Counted from the first letter of the stretch, positions 25,096 through 35,085 are shown. The stretch is DNA of 64,000 bases from Planctomycetota bacterium (GCA_016235815.1 JACRIM010000058.1:62001-126000); one strand, 5' to 3'. Notes: generated by a model not told the origin, from the letters alone. Numbers and translations: made by a program.

Positions 25096-26903
25096 GAAAG
25101 CCGTTCCTTCTCCAACGCATCGATGAGCCGCTGCCCTTCCGCCGCGACGTCTGTTCCCGCGGATCCGCCGCCATATTGGGCTTGCTCGACCAAATCCAAC
25201 AATGTGTCCACCTGTTCAACAAGTGCCCGCGCGATCTGCCGAGACTCCAGTAGCCGTCGGGCATCGGCTCGCGTCATCCCCCCGGCCGGCACACCACATC
25301 GATCCGCGACATACCCCACGACCGCGGCCCGAATCCCACCCGGAGTTGGGTTCGCCAAGGCGGCTTTCGCCCTGCGATAGGCATGGGTCCGTCGTCGATA
25401 GGTGTCGTCCGAGCGAAATCGCTCAGTACGCTGCCTCACAAACCAGACGCCCGCATAGACCAACGGAAACCCCGCGAGCATCCCCCACGTCGCCGCGCCG
25501 ATGCTTGCCGCCTGCGACGCCAGCAGGCGCGACACATTCGTCTCATTCGCGATGAGTCCTTCGCTCGATTCCGTCAATGGAGCGAGCACGTTCTGCGCCT
25601 GAATCGGCGTCCCGGCCGGGTTCGCCAACGCGAGCTTCTGCCCCGCCCGTACACGAATAGGAATCGGCTCGCTCAGGGACTGCTCATACTTCTCCGTCTT
25701 CGGGTTGAAAAAGCTGATTGGCACCGGCGGGATTTTCGTCACGTCATCCCGCAGCGGCCGGATCGTCTGCGAGAAAACCTTGGTCCCGCCCTCAAGACTT
25801 CCGGCAGGCGAGTCCCCCGAAATCTCGAAATCTTTCGTCAGCGCCTCCACCTGTTCCAGCTTTGGCGCGCTAAGTCGTTCCAGCGGTCCTGACCCGCGAA
25901 TGAAAAGCGTCAACGTCACGGGGTCGCCGACGCCCACATCCATCGGTTTCGCCGCGGCCGAAATCGAATACGTGCCCACGGCACCATTAAAATCCGGCGG
26001 GCGACCATTCAGGGGAAGCGGCAGGACCTGCAATTCCGGCAGTGCGGGCCGCTGAAGCACTTTCCGTTCCTGCTCAAGGTACATCTGCCCGAACACATTC
26101 GACGACAACTGAATCGGATAGCGATAAGCAATCACGACGGAGCCAAGATCCAGCGGCCCGGGCTTCGGGGGAAACACAGTGGCGTCAAGGCTGTACACCC
26201 AATAGTCGCTTCCTCTTCCCTGCTCGCCTTTACGAGTCGTCTCTCCCCAGCGTGGATTACGATCTTCGGAAAAGACGCCCATGCTCGAACGATTCCGATC
26301 GAGAAGCGACCACGCGCTGTTCACATCCATTTCGTAATTGCCCTGGCGGAACTTGCGCACCATGATTTCCAGCGTCAACTCAATCTTCTGTCCCACATAA
26401 ACCTTCGGTGTCTCCTCATCCCGTCGAAAGACACGGCAGATCAGGTCCGGCGTATCGGAAGGTCGCTTACCGTTCACAACGATGGGCTGACTCGACATCA
26501 CCTGTTCGCCGTCATTGACTTTGAATCGAGGAATCGTGAGCCGCCCGGTACGAAGCGCTTTGGCCTCAAACGTGTAACTGTAGGTGACGGTGGTACTTTC
26601 GCGCCCGTTGATGTTCTGGTACATCTGATTGGTCGCGGGATTCGCCACGGTCTGATCGAGCGAAATCTCAAAGTCCGCCGACTTCTCCGGCACCGGCATC
26701 GACGCCGTCCTGGGATTCGCGACCTCGACAACCACCGAAATTGTGTCCCCCACCTCCACCGATGTTGCATTGGCCCGTGCCGTGACCGACTGTGCGGACG
26801 CTGACGCCGCAATACAAAGCGTCATGATGCACGCGCGCAACACGGTCGTGCCGGCCCAGGCCCGGCGAGCAACCACGTGCGACTGTCCTGCAACGATTCG
26901 CAT
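25092..26903 (-). CDS. BatD-like oxygen-tolerance family membrane protein
   Basis: A 603-aa protein with signal peptide (ALA-rich ending ASASAQS), several beta-sandwich domains containing VEVGDTISVVVEV and VGVGDPVTLTLFIRGSG (the BatD repeat), a membrane helix around 450-470 (ATWGMLAGFPLVYAGVW) and a cytoplasmic helical tail. ATG 26903 overlaps the BatC stop by one base (TGATG), which is why it is preferred over in-frame TTG/GTG codons two residues earlier. BatD is thought to hold the other Bat proteins at the inner membrane. Confidence 0.87.
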   Translation of the reverse strand: MRIVAGQSHVVARRAWAGTTVLRACIMTLCIAASASAQSVTARANATSVEVGDTISVVVEVANPRTASMPVPEKSADFEISLDQTVANPATNQMYQNINGRESTTVTYSYTFEAKALRTGRLTIPRFKVNDGEQVMSSQPIVVNGKRPSDTPDLICRVFRRDEETPKVYVGQKIELTLEIMVRKFRQGNYEMDVNSAWSLLDRNRSSMGVFSEDRNPRWGETTRKGEQGRGSDYWVYSLDATVFPPKPGPLDLGSVVIAYRYPIQLSSNVFGQMYLEQERKVLQRPALPELQVLPLPLNGRPPDFNGAVGTYSISAAAKPMDVGVGDPVTLTLFIRGSGPLERLSAPKLEQVEALTKDFEISGDSPAGSLEGGTKVFSQTIRPLRDDVTKIPPVPISFFNPKTEKYEQSLSEPIPIRVRAGQKLALANPAGTPIQAQNVLAPLTESSEGLIANETNVSRLLASQAASIGAATWGMLAGFPLVYAGVWFVRQRTERFRSDDTYRRRTHAYRRAKAALANPTPGGIRAAVVGYVADRCGVPAGGMTRADARRLLESRQIARALVEQVDTLLDLVEQAQYGGGSAGTDVAAEGQRLIDALEKERLS

Positions 26904-27976
26904 CACCAATCCTTCGACACCGGAATCTTCCCACGTAGCCGCATCATCTTCGCCCGCTTCGCCTCGCGTCGCGCCTTTTCTGCATCGCGGGCCTCCTGAA
27001 GCATCGGCTCAACTTCCTCTTGCTTCGACTGCTCGGCATTTTGTTCGTCCGGCTTTGGTTCTTCGCCTTCCTTCTGTTCGCCCTCCTGCGAATCCGACTG
27101 GCCCTGCTGATCCCCCTTTTTCTGCTTATCCCCCTTCTGATCTTTTTTCTGATCGCCTTTTTGATCTTGCTGTTGCTCCTCGTCGCCCTTGTCCCCTTCG
27201 TCGCCCTTTTCTTGGTCCGGTTGTGAGCTTGGTTGCGATGACGGCTGCTGCTTTTCATCGGGTTGCGATGACGGCTCGTCCTTCGGCTGCGATGTGGGTT
27301 GCGAACTGGGGTTCTTCTTCTCTTCCTGCTTCTCCTTCAGTTTCTTTTCAAAGTAGGCCCGCAAGCGTTCGGCTTGTTCCAGATTCTTGCGAGGATCATC
27401 ATCCTTCGCGTTCAGCGTCTGTGCTTCCTTATAGAAGTTGATCGCTTTCCCGATCGAATTGATCGCCTCTTCCGGCTTGTCGCGCCCGGCAATCGCCGCC
27501 TCATGCGCGCTGCGGCCCAGGTTGTACTTGACCTTCGCCTCCATGTCCGGCCGATCCGGCTTCAACGCATCTTGCAGTGCCTTCTGAGCATCGTCGTACT
27601 TCCCAAGTCGATACAGCGCGATTCCCCGGTTGTATGCCACCTCCGGCGATTCCGGGCGAACCCTCTTTGCTTCGTCATACGCCGCAAGCGCATCCTGATA
27701 CTTTCCCGCCGCAAGTGCCTCGTTTCCGCGCTGCATGAACTCCGCCACTTGGCGCGACGTCACGTCATCAGCTCGTGTGGTTGCCGTCACGCCAAGAGTA
27801 ATTGCAAACGTAATGCAGAAGATTCCGCACCATGTAGTCCTCTCAGCCCCGACCGGGCGACGGACCGTAGCCACGGGCCCAAGCCAGTGGATGTCTGAGA
27901 GAATCACGCGCAGCCGCGATGGGGCGACGGAGCAATCAACAAGCAAATGAGGATTGCAATCCAAATGACCCTTCAA
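26903..27976 (-). CDS. BatC-like TPR protein with highly charged Gln/Lys/Pro-rich tail
   Basis: TPR units (ALAAGKYQDALAAYDEAKRV; EVAYNRGIALYRLGKYDDAQ) are followed from about residue 220 by a low-complexity run of SSQP, QKGD and KEGEE repeats, then a basic coiled-coil-like end. BatC proteins share this layout. The start is TTG 27976, overlapping the BatB stop and preceded by GGGAGGTGG; it leaves about 50 residues before a hydrophobic segment (GIFCITFAITLGVTATTRA) that looks like a signal peptide, so an internal start is possible. Confidence 0.8.
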   Translation of the reverse strand: MKGHLDCNPHLLVDCSVAPSRLRVILSDIHWLGPVATVRRPVGAERTTWCGIFCITFAITLGVTATTRADDVTSRQVAEFMQRGNEALAAGKYQDALAAYDEAKRVRPESPEVAYNRGIALYRLGKYDDAQKALQDALKPDRPDMEAKVKYNLGRSAHEAAIAGRDKPEEAINSIGKAINFYKEAQTLNAKDDDPRKNLEQAERLRAYFEKKLKEKQEEKKNPSSQPTSQPKDEPSSQPDEKQQPSSQPSSQPDQEKGDEGDKGDEEQQQDQKGDQKKDQKGDKQKKGDQQGQSDSQEGEQKEGEEPKPDEQNAEQSKQEEVEPMLQEARDAEKARREAKRAKMMRLRGKIPVSKDW

Positions 27977-28998
27977 GATGCCACCTCCCGCCGCTCTCGC
28001 ACCAAACTCTCAATCACCAACAACACCAACGCCGCCGACGCCGGCCATGCAAACTGCGCATACTGTCGCGCGATGCGTTTCTCCTTCGTGGTACGCTCCT
28101 CGCGCTGCGCCAGTTTATCCGTGTAAAGCCAATCCAACGTCCGCTGGTTCGCCCCGACCTGCCCGCTCGGGTGATACTCGCCGCCTCCCGCCATCGCGAT
28201 CGCCAAAAGCTGATCCGGATTCATCTTCGACCACACCTGTTGATCGTCGAACACCACATAAGACTTGCCGCCGTCCTTGCTCACCGGGATCAGCGAACCA
28301 CGCTGCGAATCACCAATCCCGATCGTATAGACCTGCATCCCGAGGTCCCGAGCCTTTTTCGCATCCTCTTCCGGCTTGCCACCCAGTGTGTCCTCGCCGT
28401 CCGTCATCACGATGATCGCGCGCTGCTTGTTCGCAGAACCGCTGAATCCCTTCACCGCCGCCTTGATCGCCTCCGCGAGATTTGTGCCGCCCATCGCCGC
28501 GCTGTGTACGCCGACATCGTCCAGCGTCATTCGATAGAATTCGTAATCATCCGTCAGCGGGCAGACCAAGTCGGCCTTGCCGGCGAAGGCGATCAATCCG
28601 ATGGACCCGCCGCCCAATCGATCCAGCAGCCGCTTGATGTCATCCTTCGCCCGATCGAGCCGCGACATCCCCGCGTCCTCGGCCAACATGCTTCGCGACA
28701 CGTCGAGACAGATCATCAAGTCCAGCCGCTTCTGGATCGCATCCTCATAATACGTCCCCCATCGTGGACCAATCATGGCCAGCACAATGGCCGTCATCGC
28801 CAGCAGCCGCAATACCGCTTTTGCATATTGCCTCGGGAAGCTAATCGCCGGGGCGATCGCCCCCAATACCGCTGCCGACGCAAACGCCGCCAACGCCTGC
28901 CGCTTCCGCGCGAACCCGTAGACGAACAGCAACCCGCACGCCACAACGGCGAGCAGCCACTTGAGTTGATTCACGTTGTCAATCTTTAGTTCGTCCAC
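27973..28998 (-). CDS. BatB-like von Willebrand factor A domain membrane protein
   Basis: A 341-aa protein with membrane helices near 15-30, 40-52 and 62-76, a periplasm-side VWA domain with complete MIDAS (D99-x-S101-x-S103 in LDVSRSM, GGTNL, MTDGED), and a C-terminal helix (FAWPASAALVLLVIESLV). BatA/BatB pairs interact with BatD and are linked to MoxR ATPases. Start GTG 28998 lies 15 bp after the BatA gene. Metal-binding residues are all in place. Confidence 0.9.
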   Translation of the reverse strand: MDELKIDNVNQLKWLLAVVACGLLFVYGFARKRQALAAFASAAVLGAIAPAISFPRQYAKAVLRLLAMTAIVLAMIGPRWGTYYEDAIQKRLDLMICLDVSRSMLAEDAGMSRLDRAKDDIKRLLDRLGGGSIGLIAFAGKADLVCPLTDDYEFYRMTLDDVGVHSAAMGGTNLAEAIKAAVKGFSGSANKQRAIIVMTDGEDTLGGKPEEDAKKARDLGMQVYTIGIGDSQRGSLIPVSKDGGKSYVVFDDQQVWSKMNPDQLLAIAMAGGGEYHPSGQVGANQRTLDWLYTDKLAQREERTTKEKRIARQYAQFAWPASAALVLLVIESLVRERREVAS

Positions 28999-29013
28999 AA
29001 CAGTTTCCGTCCG

Positions 29014-30132
29014 TTACGGAATCCTCCGCAACCGCGTATTCGCCAACACAACTTCAAGCACTAGCAATCCCAGCGCCACCAACAGCGGCGGCGGCGTCCG
29101 AATCGGGCCGATCTCTCGCCCGGCCCCCGTCTGCCACGGCCCCCACGTCGCCCAGTTGTAGGCCAATTCGTCATATAGATAGAACCGCGTCTCATCGATC
29201 GCGCTTCGCTCCAAGCGGTCAATCTCGCCGTATATCTCGCGCAGCGATGCCTTGTCCTTCGCCCGGAAGAACTTGCCGCCGGTCATCTCCGCAACCTTGG
29301 TGAGCGTCGTTTCGTCAATCGACACCGGAACCTTGATTGTCTGCGACTGCCGAAAAAACCCGCCCACTTCGCGCTCTTGAAAGTCCGGCGCAGCGCCGAT
29401 CGTGTAGACCTTTAAGCCTAACGCCGCGGCCGCCTCCGCCGCCTTCACCGGCGTGTACTTCCCCGCGTTCTGCTCGCCATCCGTGAGCAGAATCACCACG
29501 CGGCTCTTGATCTTAAAGTCGTCCTTTTTCTGCATTTTGCGCTCGATGTTTCGCAGTCGCTCGACCGCAAGCAGCAAGGCGTCGCCAATCGCCGTGCCGT
29601 CCTCATCGCGCGTGCGCGGCAGCTCCACCTTATCCAGCGCCCGAACGACCTGTTCATGGTCCAATGTCATCGGGCACTCGGTATCCGCGAACCGCGCGAA
29701 CACGATCAGCCCGACAAGGTCATCGGCCCGCCCCTGAAGCTCGCGACCATCCCCGCGCACAAACCCGCGCACCACTTCCTTCACGGCCTCAAAACGGGAT
29801 ACCGAATTCCCATCCTCCGTTTTGAAATCTTCCTGCGCCATGCTGCCCGATCGATCCACCACCAATTGAATGGCTACGCCCTCGGTCTTGATCCGCGTCT
29901 GCTCGTCGGCCTTTTGAGGCCGTGCAATGGACAGCACCACCAACGCCACCGCGAGGCATCGCAGAACCGGCAACACCATCGTCATCCTTGACGCGCGTGG
30001 GTTCGCCGCCGCCAGGCGCGACACCCCTGAAAATCGAATCGCCGCTCGCCACCGCCGATTACCCCATGCCCACCACACCAGTGGCACACATGTCAGCAAG
30101 AGCAGCAGCCATGGATGCTTAAGCAGGATCAT
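29014..30132 (-). CDS. BatA-like von Willebrand factor A domain membrane protein
   Basis: A 372-aa protein starting MILLKHPWLLLLLTCVPLVW, with helices at about 5-23 and 53-70, a VWA domain with MIDAS D93-R-S95-G-S97 and LLTDGEQ, and a C-terminal membrane helix (LLVALGLLVLEVVLA). ATG 30132 overlaps the preceding stop by four bases (ATGA), so this start is chosen over an upstream in-frame codon at 30207. It is a homologue of the next gene, forming the BatA/BatB pair. Confidence 0.9.
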   Translation of the reverse strand: MILLKHPWLLLLLTCVPLVWWAWGNRRWRAAIRFSGVSRLAAANPRASRMTMVLPVLRCLAVALVVLSIARPQKADEQTRIKTEGVAIQLVVDRSGSMAQEDFKTEDGNSVSRFEAVKEVVRGFVRGDGRELQGRADDLVGLIVFARFADTECPMTLDHEQVVRALDKVELPRTRDEDGTAIGDALLLAVERLRNIERKMQKKDDFKIKSRVVILLTDGEQNAGKYTPVKAAEAAAALGLKVYTIGAAPDFQEREVGGFFRQSQTIKVPVSIDETTLTKVAEMTGGKFFRAKDKASLREIYGEIDRLERSAIDETRFYLYDELAYNWATWGPWQTGAGREIGPIRTPPPLLVALGLLVLEVVLANTRLRRIP

Positions 30133-31124
30133 GCGGCCTTCGCCTCCGTCTGCTCTGGCCGCGCCGCCGTCTCCACCACGAACTGTCGTGCCGTCGAACC
30201 GACCCATCCGATCTCATCACCGCTCGGCTGTTGGCGCGCATACTTCACCGGATCGCACGCATCGGTAAAGCGTCGCAACACCTGCTTGTGTCCATCGTCG
30301 AGGAACAGCGACCGCTGCAAGTCTCGGACAAATTCTTCGCTCGTCTGCTCGCCCGCCATTAGCCCCCAGCGCCGCTCGATGTAGCCGCGCACGATCGCAT
30401 TCACTCGATAATAGAATTCCTGCACGCGGCCGCGCTCGATGAGACCTTCTGACGTGAGGATGTCCAGTTCCGCGAGCGCCCACTCGTGCGCCGGTATCAC
30501 CCGGGCTGCAATGGTCGCCAATCGCGCCGCCAGTCGTCGTCGATACCAACGGGCCATCGCCCAGAGCGCGAGCACAACCGCGAGCGACGCAATCGTCCAC
30601 GCCAAGATTCGATACGACCGCGGCCACGGCAAACTCGCCGGGCCCTTCATGTCCGCCAGATTCGCCGTCACCTGAATCGTTACCGGCTGCAGCGTCACCT
30701 CGTCCTTGTATTCCTCGCGCGACCCGTCCGCCTTCTCGCGCGCATCCGTGAAACTCACGCGGATCTCGGGAATGTCGCACGCCCCCGGCAGCACCGATTC
30801 CAGCACATACTCCCGGCCAATACGCTCCGTCGTATCATCTCCGGTGCGCGGCAACTCGCGCGTTTCTTTAACAGCGAAATCTCCAAGGGTCTCGCCCATC
30901 TCGGGGATCGATATCTCAACGCCCTTCTCGGCTTCAACCCGCAGCGTCGCTGTCACCGTGTCCCCGGTAACGGCGGTATCCCGATCCACCGTAAGCATTG
31001 CCTTAACCGGCCCACGATTCGCCTCGCGCGAGATCGACCTTGCCGGCTGCGTAGCTGTCTGCGCGGAGAGGTCCGCGACAAGGAGCGCGACCAACATCAT
31101 TCCTGGTAATGCCAATCGCCTCAC
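30129..31124 (-). CDS. BatD-like/DUF4381-like membrane protein between DUF58 and BatA
   Basis: The 331-aa protein begins MRRLALPGMMLVALLVADL, a signal peptide. It has a beta-sandwich of BatD type (AVTGDTVTATLRVEAEKGVE), a membrane helix (ILAWTIASLAVVLALWAMA, about 180-200) and a cytoplasmic helical domain with EFYYRVNAIVRGYIERRWGL, a pattern seen in DUF4381-like proteins of bat clusters. GTG 31124 overlaps the DUF58 stop (GTGA). The longer in-frame extension into the DUF58 gene is not supported. Confidence 0.8.
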   Translation of the reverse strand: MRRLALPGMMLVALLVADLSAQTATQPARSISREANRGPVKAMLTVDRDTAVTGDTVTATLRVEAEKGVEISIPEMGETLGDFAVKETRELPRTGDDTTERIGREYVLESVLPGACDIPEIRVSFTDAREKADGSREEYKDEVTLQPVTIQVTANLADMKGPASLPWPRSYRILAWTIASLAVVLALWAMARWYRRRLAARLATIAARVIPAHEWALAELDILTSEGLIERGRVQEFYYRVNAIVRGYIERRWGLMAGEQTSEEFVRDLQRSLFLDDGHKQVLRRFTDACDPVKYARQQPSGDEIGWVGSTARQFVVETAARPEQTEAKAA

Positions 31125-31996
31125 TGCCGCGCCTCCCGCGCTCGGAAGAACCGCGTCAGCGGCTCCACGATCGACTGCCCGGTCATCAACTCCACGCAAT
31201 CAATCTTCAGCTTCCGAAAATTCGTCTTACGTCGTTCAACAGCCGCCAATGCCCGCCGACGATATTCCTCGCGAAATGCCCGACTGCTCGTATCCACCGT
31301 CATCCATTCGCCGGTCTCGTTATCCACGACATCAATGAATCGAACCTTCGGCAATTCCATTTCGCGCGGGTCGCTAACAGCAATGGGTATCACATCGTGT
31401 CGTCGCCTTGCAATTCGCAGCGACCGATCGAACTCCTTCGACAGAAAGTCGCTCACCACGAACACCACGGCCCGCCGTCGAACCACGCGATTCAAATAGT
31501 CGAGCGCCCCGGCGATATCCGTCCCTCGCCCCTTCGCTTTCATCGTCAGCAAATCGCGAATCACCCGCAGCACATGGCGCGGCCCCTTCTCCGGCTTCAC
31601 ATACCGCTCGATCCGATCCGAAAACCCGATCAACCCCACTTTGTCATTATTCTTGATCGCGCTGAACGCCAGCGTCGCCCCGATCTCGGCTGCCAGATCA
31701 CGCTTCAACTGACTCGTCGAACCGAACTCCTGCGACCCGCTGACGTCCACCAGCAGCATCACCGTCAGTTCGCGCTCCTCACGAAACCGCTTCACGAACG
31801 GCTTCCCCTGCCGCGCCGTTACATTCCAGTCGATCCGACGAATCTCATCCCCCGGCTGGTATTCGCGCACCTCTTCAAACTCCATGCCCTGCCCCTTGAA
31901 GGCGGAGTGATAGTGCCCCGCGAACAAATCATTCGCGACATGGCTCGTGCGAATCTGAATTCGCCGGATCTTTTTTAGTAGCTCGTTCGGCAACAT
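31121..31996 (-). CDS. DUF58 domain protein of the MoxR/bat cluster
   Basis: This 291-aa cytosolic protein has the DUF58 signature GQGMEFEEVREYQPGDEIRR, then IDWNVTARQGKPFVKRFREE, which leads into a VWA-like domain (MLLVDVSGSQEFGS, MIDAS-like DxSxS). DUF58 proteins are almost always encoded next to MoxR and VWA genes and are thought to work with the ATPase as a chaperone-like module. It lies 3 bp after moxR and overlaps the following gene by four bases. Confidence 0.92.
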   Translation of the reverse strand: MLPNELLKKIRRIQIRTSHVANDLFAGHYHSAFKGQGMEFEEVREYQPGDEIRRIDWNVTARQGKPFVKRFREERELTVMLLVDVSGSQEFGSTSQLKRDLAAEIGATLAFSAIKNNDKVGLIGFSDRIERYVKPEKGPRHVLRVIRDLLTMKAKGRGTDIAGALDYLNRVVRRRAVVFVVSDFLSKEFDRSLRIARRRHDVIPIAVSDPREMELPKVRFIDVVDNETGEWMTVDTSSRAFREEYRRRALAAVERRKTNFRKLKIDCVELMTGQSIVEPLTRFFRAREARQ

Positions 31997-31999
31997 GGC

Positions 32000-32992
32000 T
32001 TAGGGCACTGGGACGTGATCGAGGATTGTCTTCACAATATCGTCACTGGTTTTCTCTTCCGCCTCGGCCTCATAAGTAACGATGACGCGATGCCGCAACA
32101 CCGACGGCGCAACGTCCTTCACGTCTTGCGGCGTAACGAACCCTCGCCCCGCCAGGAACGCGCATGCCTTCGCCCCTAGCGTCAACATAATCGTCGCACG
32201 CGGCGACGCGCCATACTGAATCAAGTCCTTCACATCCAGCTTGAATCGGCCCGGATCGCGCGTCGCCACGACCAGACTCACGATGTAATCCTTGATCTTG
32301 TCGTCGATGTAAATCTCATCGAGCACCTTCCGTGCCTCGACAATGTCCTCCGGCCGCATCACCGGCGACACGCTCGCCTCCGGGCTGGTGAAACCCATGC
32401 GGTCCAGAATCAGCCGTTCCTCGACCGGTGTCGGATAGGTCACCCGCACCTTCAGCATGAACCGATCCACCTGCGCCTCGGGCAGTGGATACGTCCCTTC
32501 CTGCTCAATCGGATTCTGCGTCGCCAGCACCAGGAAAGGCTGCGGCAGCGGGTGCGTCTGATCGCCGATCGTGACATGCCGCTCCTGCATTGCTTCGAGC
32601 AGCGCGCTCTGCACTTTCGCCGGCGCACGATTGATTTCATCCGCGAGAATAATGTTCGAAAAGATCGGCCCCTTCTTCACTGTGAACTGCCCGTTCTGCG
32701 GCTGATAAATCAGCGTGCCGATCACATCCGCCGGCAGCAGGTCCGGCGTGAATTGAATCCGCGAGAATCCCGTACTGATCCCCCGCGCCAGGCATGACAC
32801 CGCCAGCGTCTTCGCCAACCCCGGCACGCCTTCAAGAAGAATGTGCCCATTGGCCAGCAGCCCGATGAACATATGCCGAAGCATGTCGTCCTGCCCGACG
32901 ATCACCCGCCGCATTTCGTCGTGCAGCCGGTTAAACGGCTCACTGGCCTTCTTGATCATCGGCCCCATCTGTTTCACATCCATCAGTGTCAC
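32000..32992 (-). CDS. MoxR-family AAA+ ATPase
   Basis: A 330-aa AAA+ ATPase with Walker A GVPGLAKT (55-62), Walker B and DEINR (ILADEINRAPAKVQSALLEA), sensor 1 LATQNPIEQEGTYPLPEAQ and arginine-bearing DRFMLK. MoxR proteins remodel or mature complexes containing VWA proteins. It is the first gene of the eight-gene bat operon. GTG 32992 is preferred because AAGGGAGCAAGG sits at a good distance; an ATG three codons later is the alternative. The 171 bp upstream separate it from the antiporter gene and should hold the operon promoter. Confidence 0.93.
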   Translation of the reverse strand: MTLMDVKQMGPMIKKASEPFNRLHDEMRRVIVGQDDMLRHMFIGLLANGHILLEGVPGLAKTLAVSCLARGISTGFSRIQFTPDLLPADVIGTLIYQPQNGQFTVKKGPIFSNIILADEINRAPAKVQSALLEAMQERHVTIGDQTHPLPQPFLVLATQNPIEQEGTYPLPEAQVDRFMLKVRVTYPTPVEERLILDRMGFTSPEASVSPVMRPEDIVEARKVLDEIYIDDKIKDYIVSLVVATRDPGRFKLDVKDLIQYGASPRATIMLTLGAKACAFLAGRGFVTPQDVKDVAPSVLRHRVIVTYEAEAEEKTSDDIVKTILDHVPVP

Positions 32993-33163
32993 GCCTTGCT
33001 CCCTTCGAGTTCATTCTCCGCGCGCAGCGAATCCATACTCGTCATCACGATTCCTTCGTCCTACAGACGACCCACCCCCCGCGACCCTGTCAAACGCCCC
33101 CGCGCCGAAAGCCGCTTACTCATCTGGATTAGCAAAGAGAATAGGACGTGATAGGCCGGTAGT

Positions 33164-34966
33164 CTACGACCCCGCCTCAATCGCCGGCTCAAACACGACC
33201 CCCTTCGGCCGTCGCCCCACAATCAGAGTCCAAAGCACAAGCAACACCACCCCCGCCCCCAACCCATACCACACGCTCCACCCCGCCTGCGGCATCCATC
33301 GCGCCAGCCCCCATCGCAAGCCATCGGTCGACAGTACGCTCACCACCGCCACCAACACCGCATACGGCGTCACTGTCCGCACGTGACTCCCCAAATCGCA
33401 TCCGCTGAACATCGCCGAAAGCACCGTCACATCGGCCAATGGCGAACACGTATTCCCAAACACCGCCCCCGCCATCGTCGAACCGACACACGCCATGAAC
33501 ATCCCATGCGCCGTCTCCGCGGGCATATCGCGCAACAACCCGCCCGAAATCGCCACGGCCGGCGGCAGGAGCAACGCCATCGTCGTCCAACTCGATCCCG
33601 TCGAGAATGAAATGAAACATGCCGTCAAGAAAAGCGACAGGGGAAGCCATTCCACTGAAAACCGCTTGAGTTCGATCTGCGATTTCAGAAACGCCTCGGC
33701 CACCTGCCCGAGTTGCAAGTCCTTGCTCGCTTGAGACAGCCCCCACGCAAGCACCAGAATGATCGACGCCGCGAACATCGCCGACATCCCCGAAACCGCG
33801 CCCTCCATTGTCTTTGCCAGCGTGCAGGCCCGCGCCACCACGGTCAGCACGATCCCGACCACGGCCGCGCAAAGCGACGCATAAAGCATCGCCGCGTGGG
33901 AATCCGCCTTACCCAGCACTTCCTCGATGGATTTCCAAATTGAGCCCGCGCTGTCAAAGTTCAATGGCGTACCCTCTGCGTGACACTTCATGTATCCCGT
34001 GTAGACCATCAACCCCACGGTCAGAACAACAAGCACGGCCGCCGGAATCAAACCCAGTGACCAGTGCCCAGCCTGTTTTTGATCGTCCTCGCGTGCGTCG
34101 CCTGCACCTGTTGCCCCCTCGACCGCCCGCGACTCCGCCTTGCGAAGCGCACCCCAGTCGCGCCCCAACATGGCAAGGATAAACACCGCGACAATCACCA
34201 GCACCGAATAGGAACGATATGGAATACTGGCCCAAAACGTATGCGCCGCCTGCTCCCTTGTCAGGAAGGCAGGCACATCATCCCCGAGCATCTTGAAACC
34301 GGCGTCGATCCACCCGATCTGCACCGCCAGCCACGTCCCCAGAAACATGGACGACACCGGTGCCGCCGTCCAGTTCACGATCTGCGCCAGCTTCTCCCGG
34401 CTGATCCGCAATCGATCGAAGATCGGCCGAAGCCCAGGCCCCACGATCATTGCACTGGCATAGTCATCAAAGAAAACCGCCAGCCCGCTGGCCCCCGCCG
34501 CGAGCTGCGCCCCGCGCCGCGACTTCACCCGTCGTGTCACCAATTCCACCACCGCCCGCGTCCCGCCATTGACATTCAGCACGCCGATCATCGCCCCGAT
34601 GAAGAACGTGTAGATCAGGATCGTGAGGTGTTCCAAATCGGCGCGGCCATCCTTGACCGGCGCAAGGACGCCCAGCACATACCGGTCGATCATCGTTGTC
34701 ACAAAATGAATCGGGTTGTAATCCCCCTGCAAAACGCACACCATCGCGGACGCCGTCAGCGTTCCGAGGGAAAGCGCCATCACCACCTGCCGCGTGATGA
34801 TTGCCAGCACAATCGCCACCATCGCCGGCGCAATCACCCACAGCCCATAGGTCGACGCCGCACTGGCCGCGGGCGAACTCGTCGGTCCCGACGTTGGTGC
34901 CTGGCCGAAAGCTGAATCACACAGGAAAAGAGAAACAACCCCCGCGCCGGCCACCGCGGTCCGCAT
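33164..34966 (-). CDS. NhaC-type Na+/H+ antiporter family transporter
   Basis: A 600-aa polytopic inner-membrane protein with an N-terminal signal-like segment (MRTAVAGAGVVSLFLCDSAF) and about 12 further helices. FFDDYASAMIVGPGLRPI and SMFLGTWLAVQIGW, and near the end STGSSWTTMALLLPPAVAI and GNTCSPLADVTVLSAMFSG, match the duplicated signature of the NhaC family, which exchanges Na+ or carries amino/organic acids; the substrate cannot be told. ATG 34966 is chosen for the signal segment; no ribosome site is obvious. Confidence 0.88.
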   Translation of the reverse strand: MRTAVAGAGVVSLFLCDSAFGQAPTSGPTSSPAASAASTYGLWVIAPAMVAIVLAIITRQVVMALSLGTLTASAMVCVLQGDYNPIHFVTTMIDRYVLGVLAPVKDGRADLEHLTILIYTFFIGAMIGVLNVNGGTRAVVELVTRRVKSRRGAQLAAGASGLAVFFDDYASAMIVGPGLRPIFDRLRISREKLAQIVNWTAAPVSSMFLGTWLAVQIGWIDAGFKMLGDDVPAFLTREQAAHTFWASIPYRSYSVLVIVAVFILAMLGRDWGALRKAESRAVEGATGAGDAREDDQKQAGHWSLGLIPAAVLVVLTVGLMVYTGYMKCHAEGTPLNFDSAGSIWKSIEEVLGKADSHAAMLYASLCAAVVGIVLTVVARACTLAKTMEGAVSGMSAMFAASIILVLAWGLSQASKDLQLGQVAEAFLKSQIELKRFSVEWLPLSLFLTACFISFSTGSSWTTMALLLPPAVAISGGLLRDMPAETAHGMFMACVGSTMAGAVFGNTCSPLADVTVLSAMFSGCDLGSHVRTVTPYAVLVAVVSVLSTDGLRWGLARWMPQAGWSVWYGLGAGVVLLVLWTLIVGRRPKGVVFEPAIEAGS

Positions 34967-35085
34967 CACGACGTGCAACGTGTGTGAGGCTCCGTCCTTC
35001 ACAAGGGCGAACTCTACCACGCGACCGTGCAGGGTCAATCAGATTCCAAACCCGCACGCCCGCGACTAGAATCGGCCAAACGCCC

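Noticed and set aside
20835-32992. Classical tol-pal locus
   Set aside because: No Pal and no separate TolA or TolB gene are present, and the ExbB/ExbD partner has a different architecture; only functional analogy is claimed.
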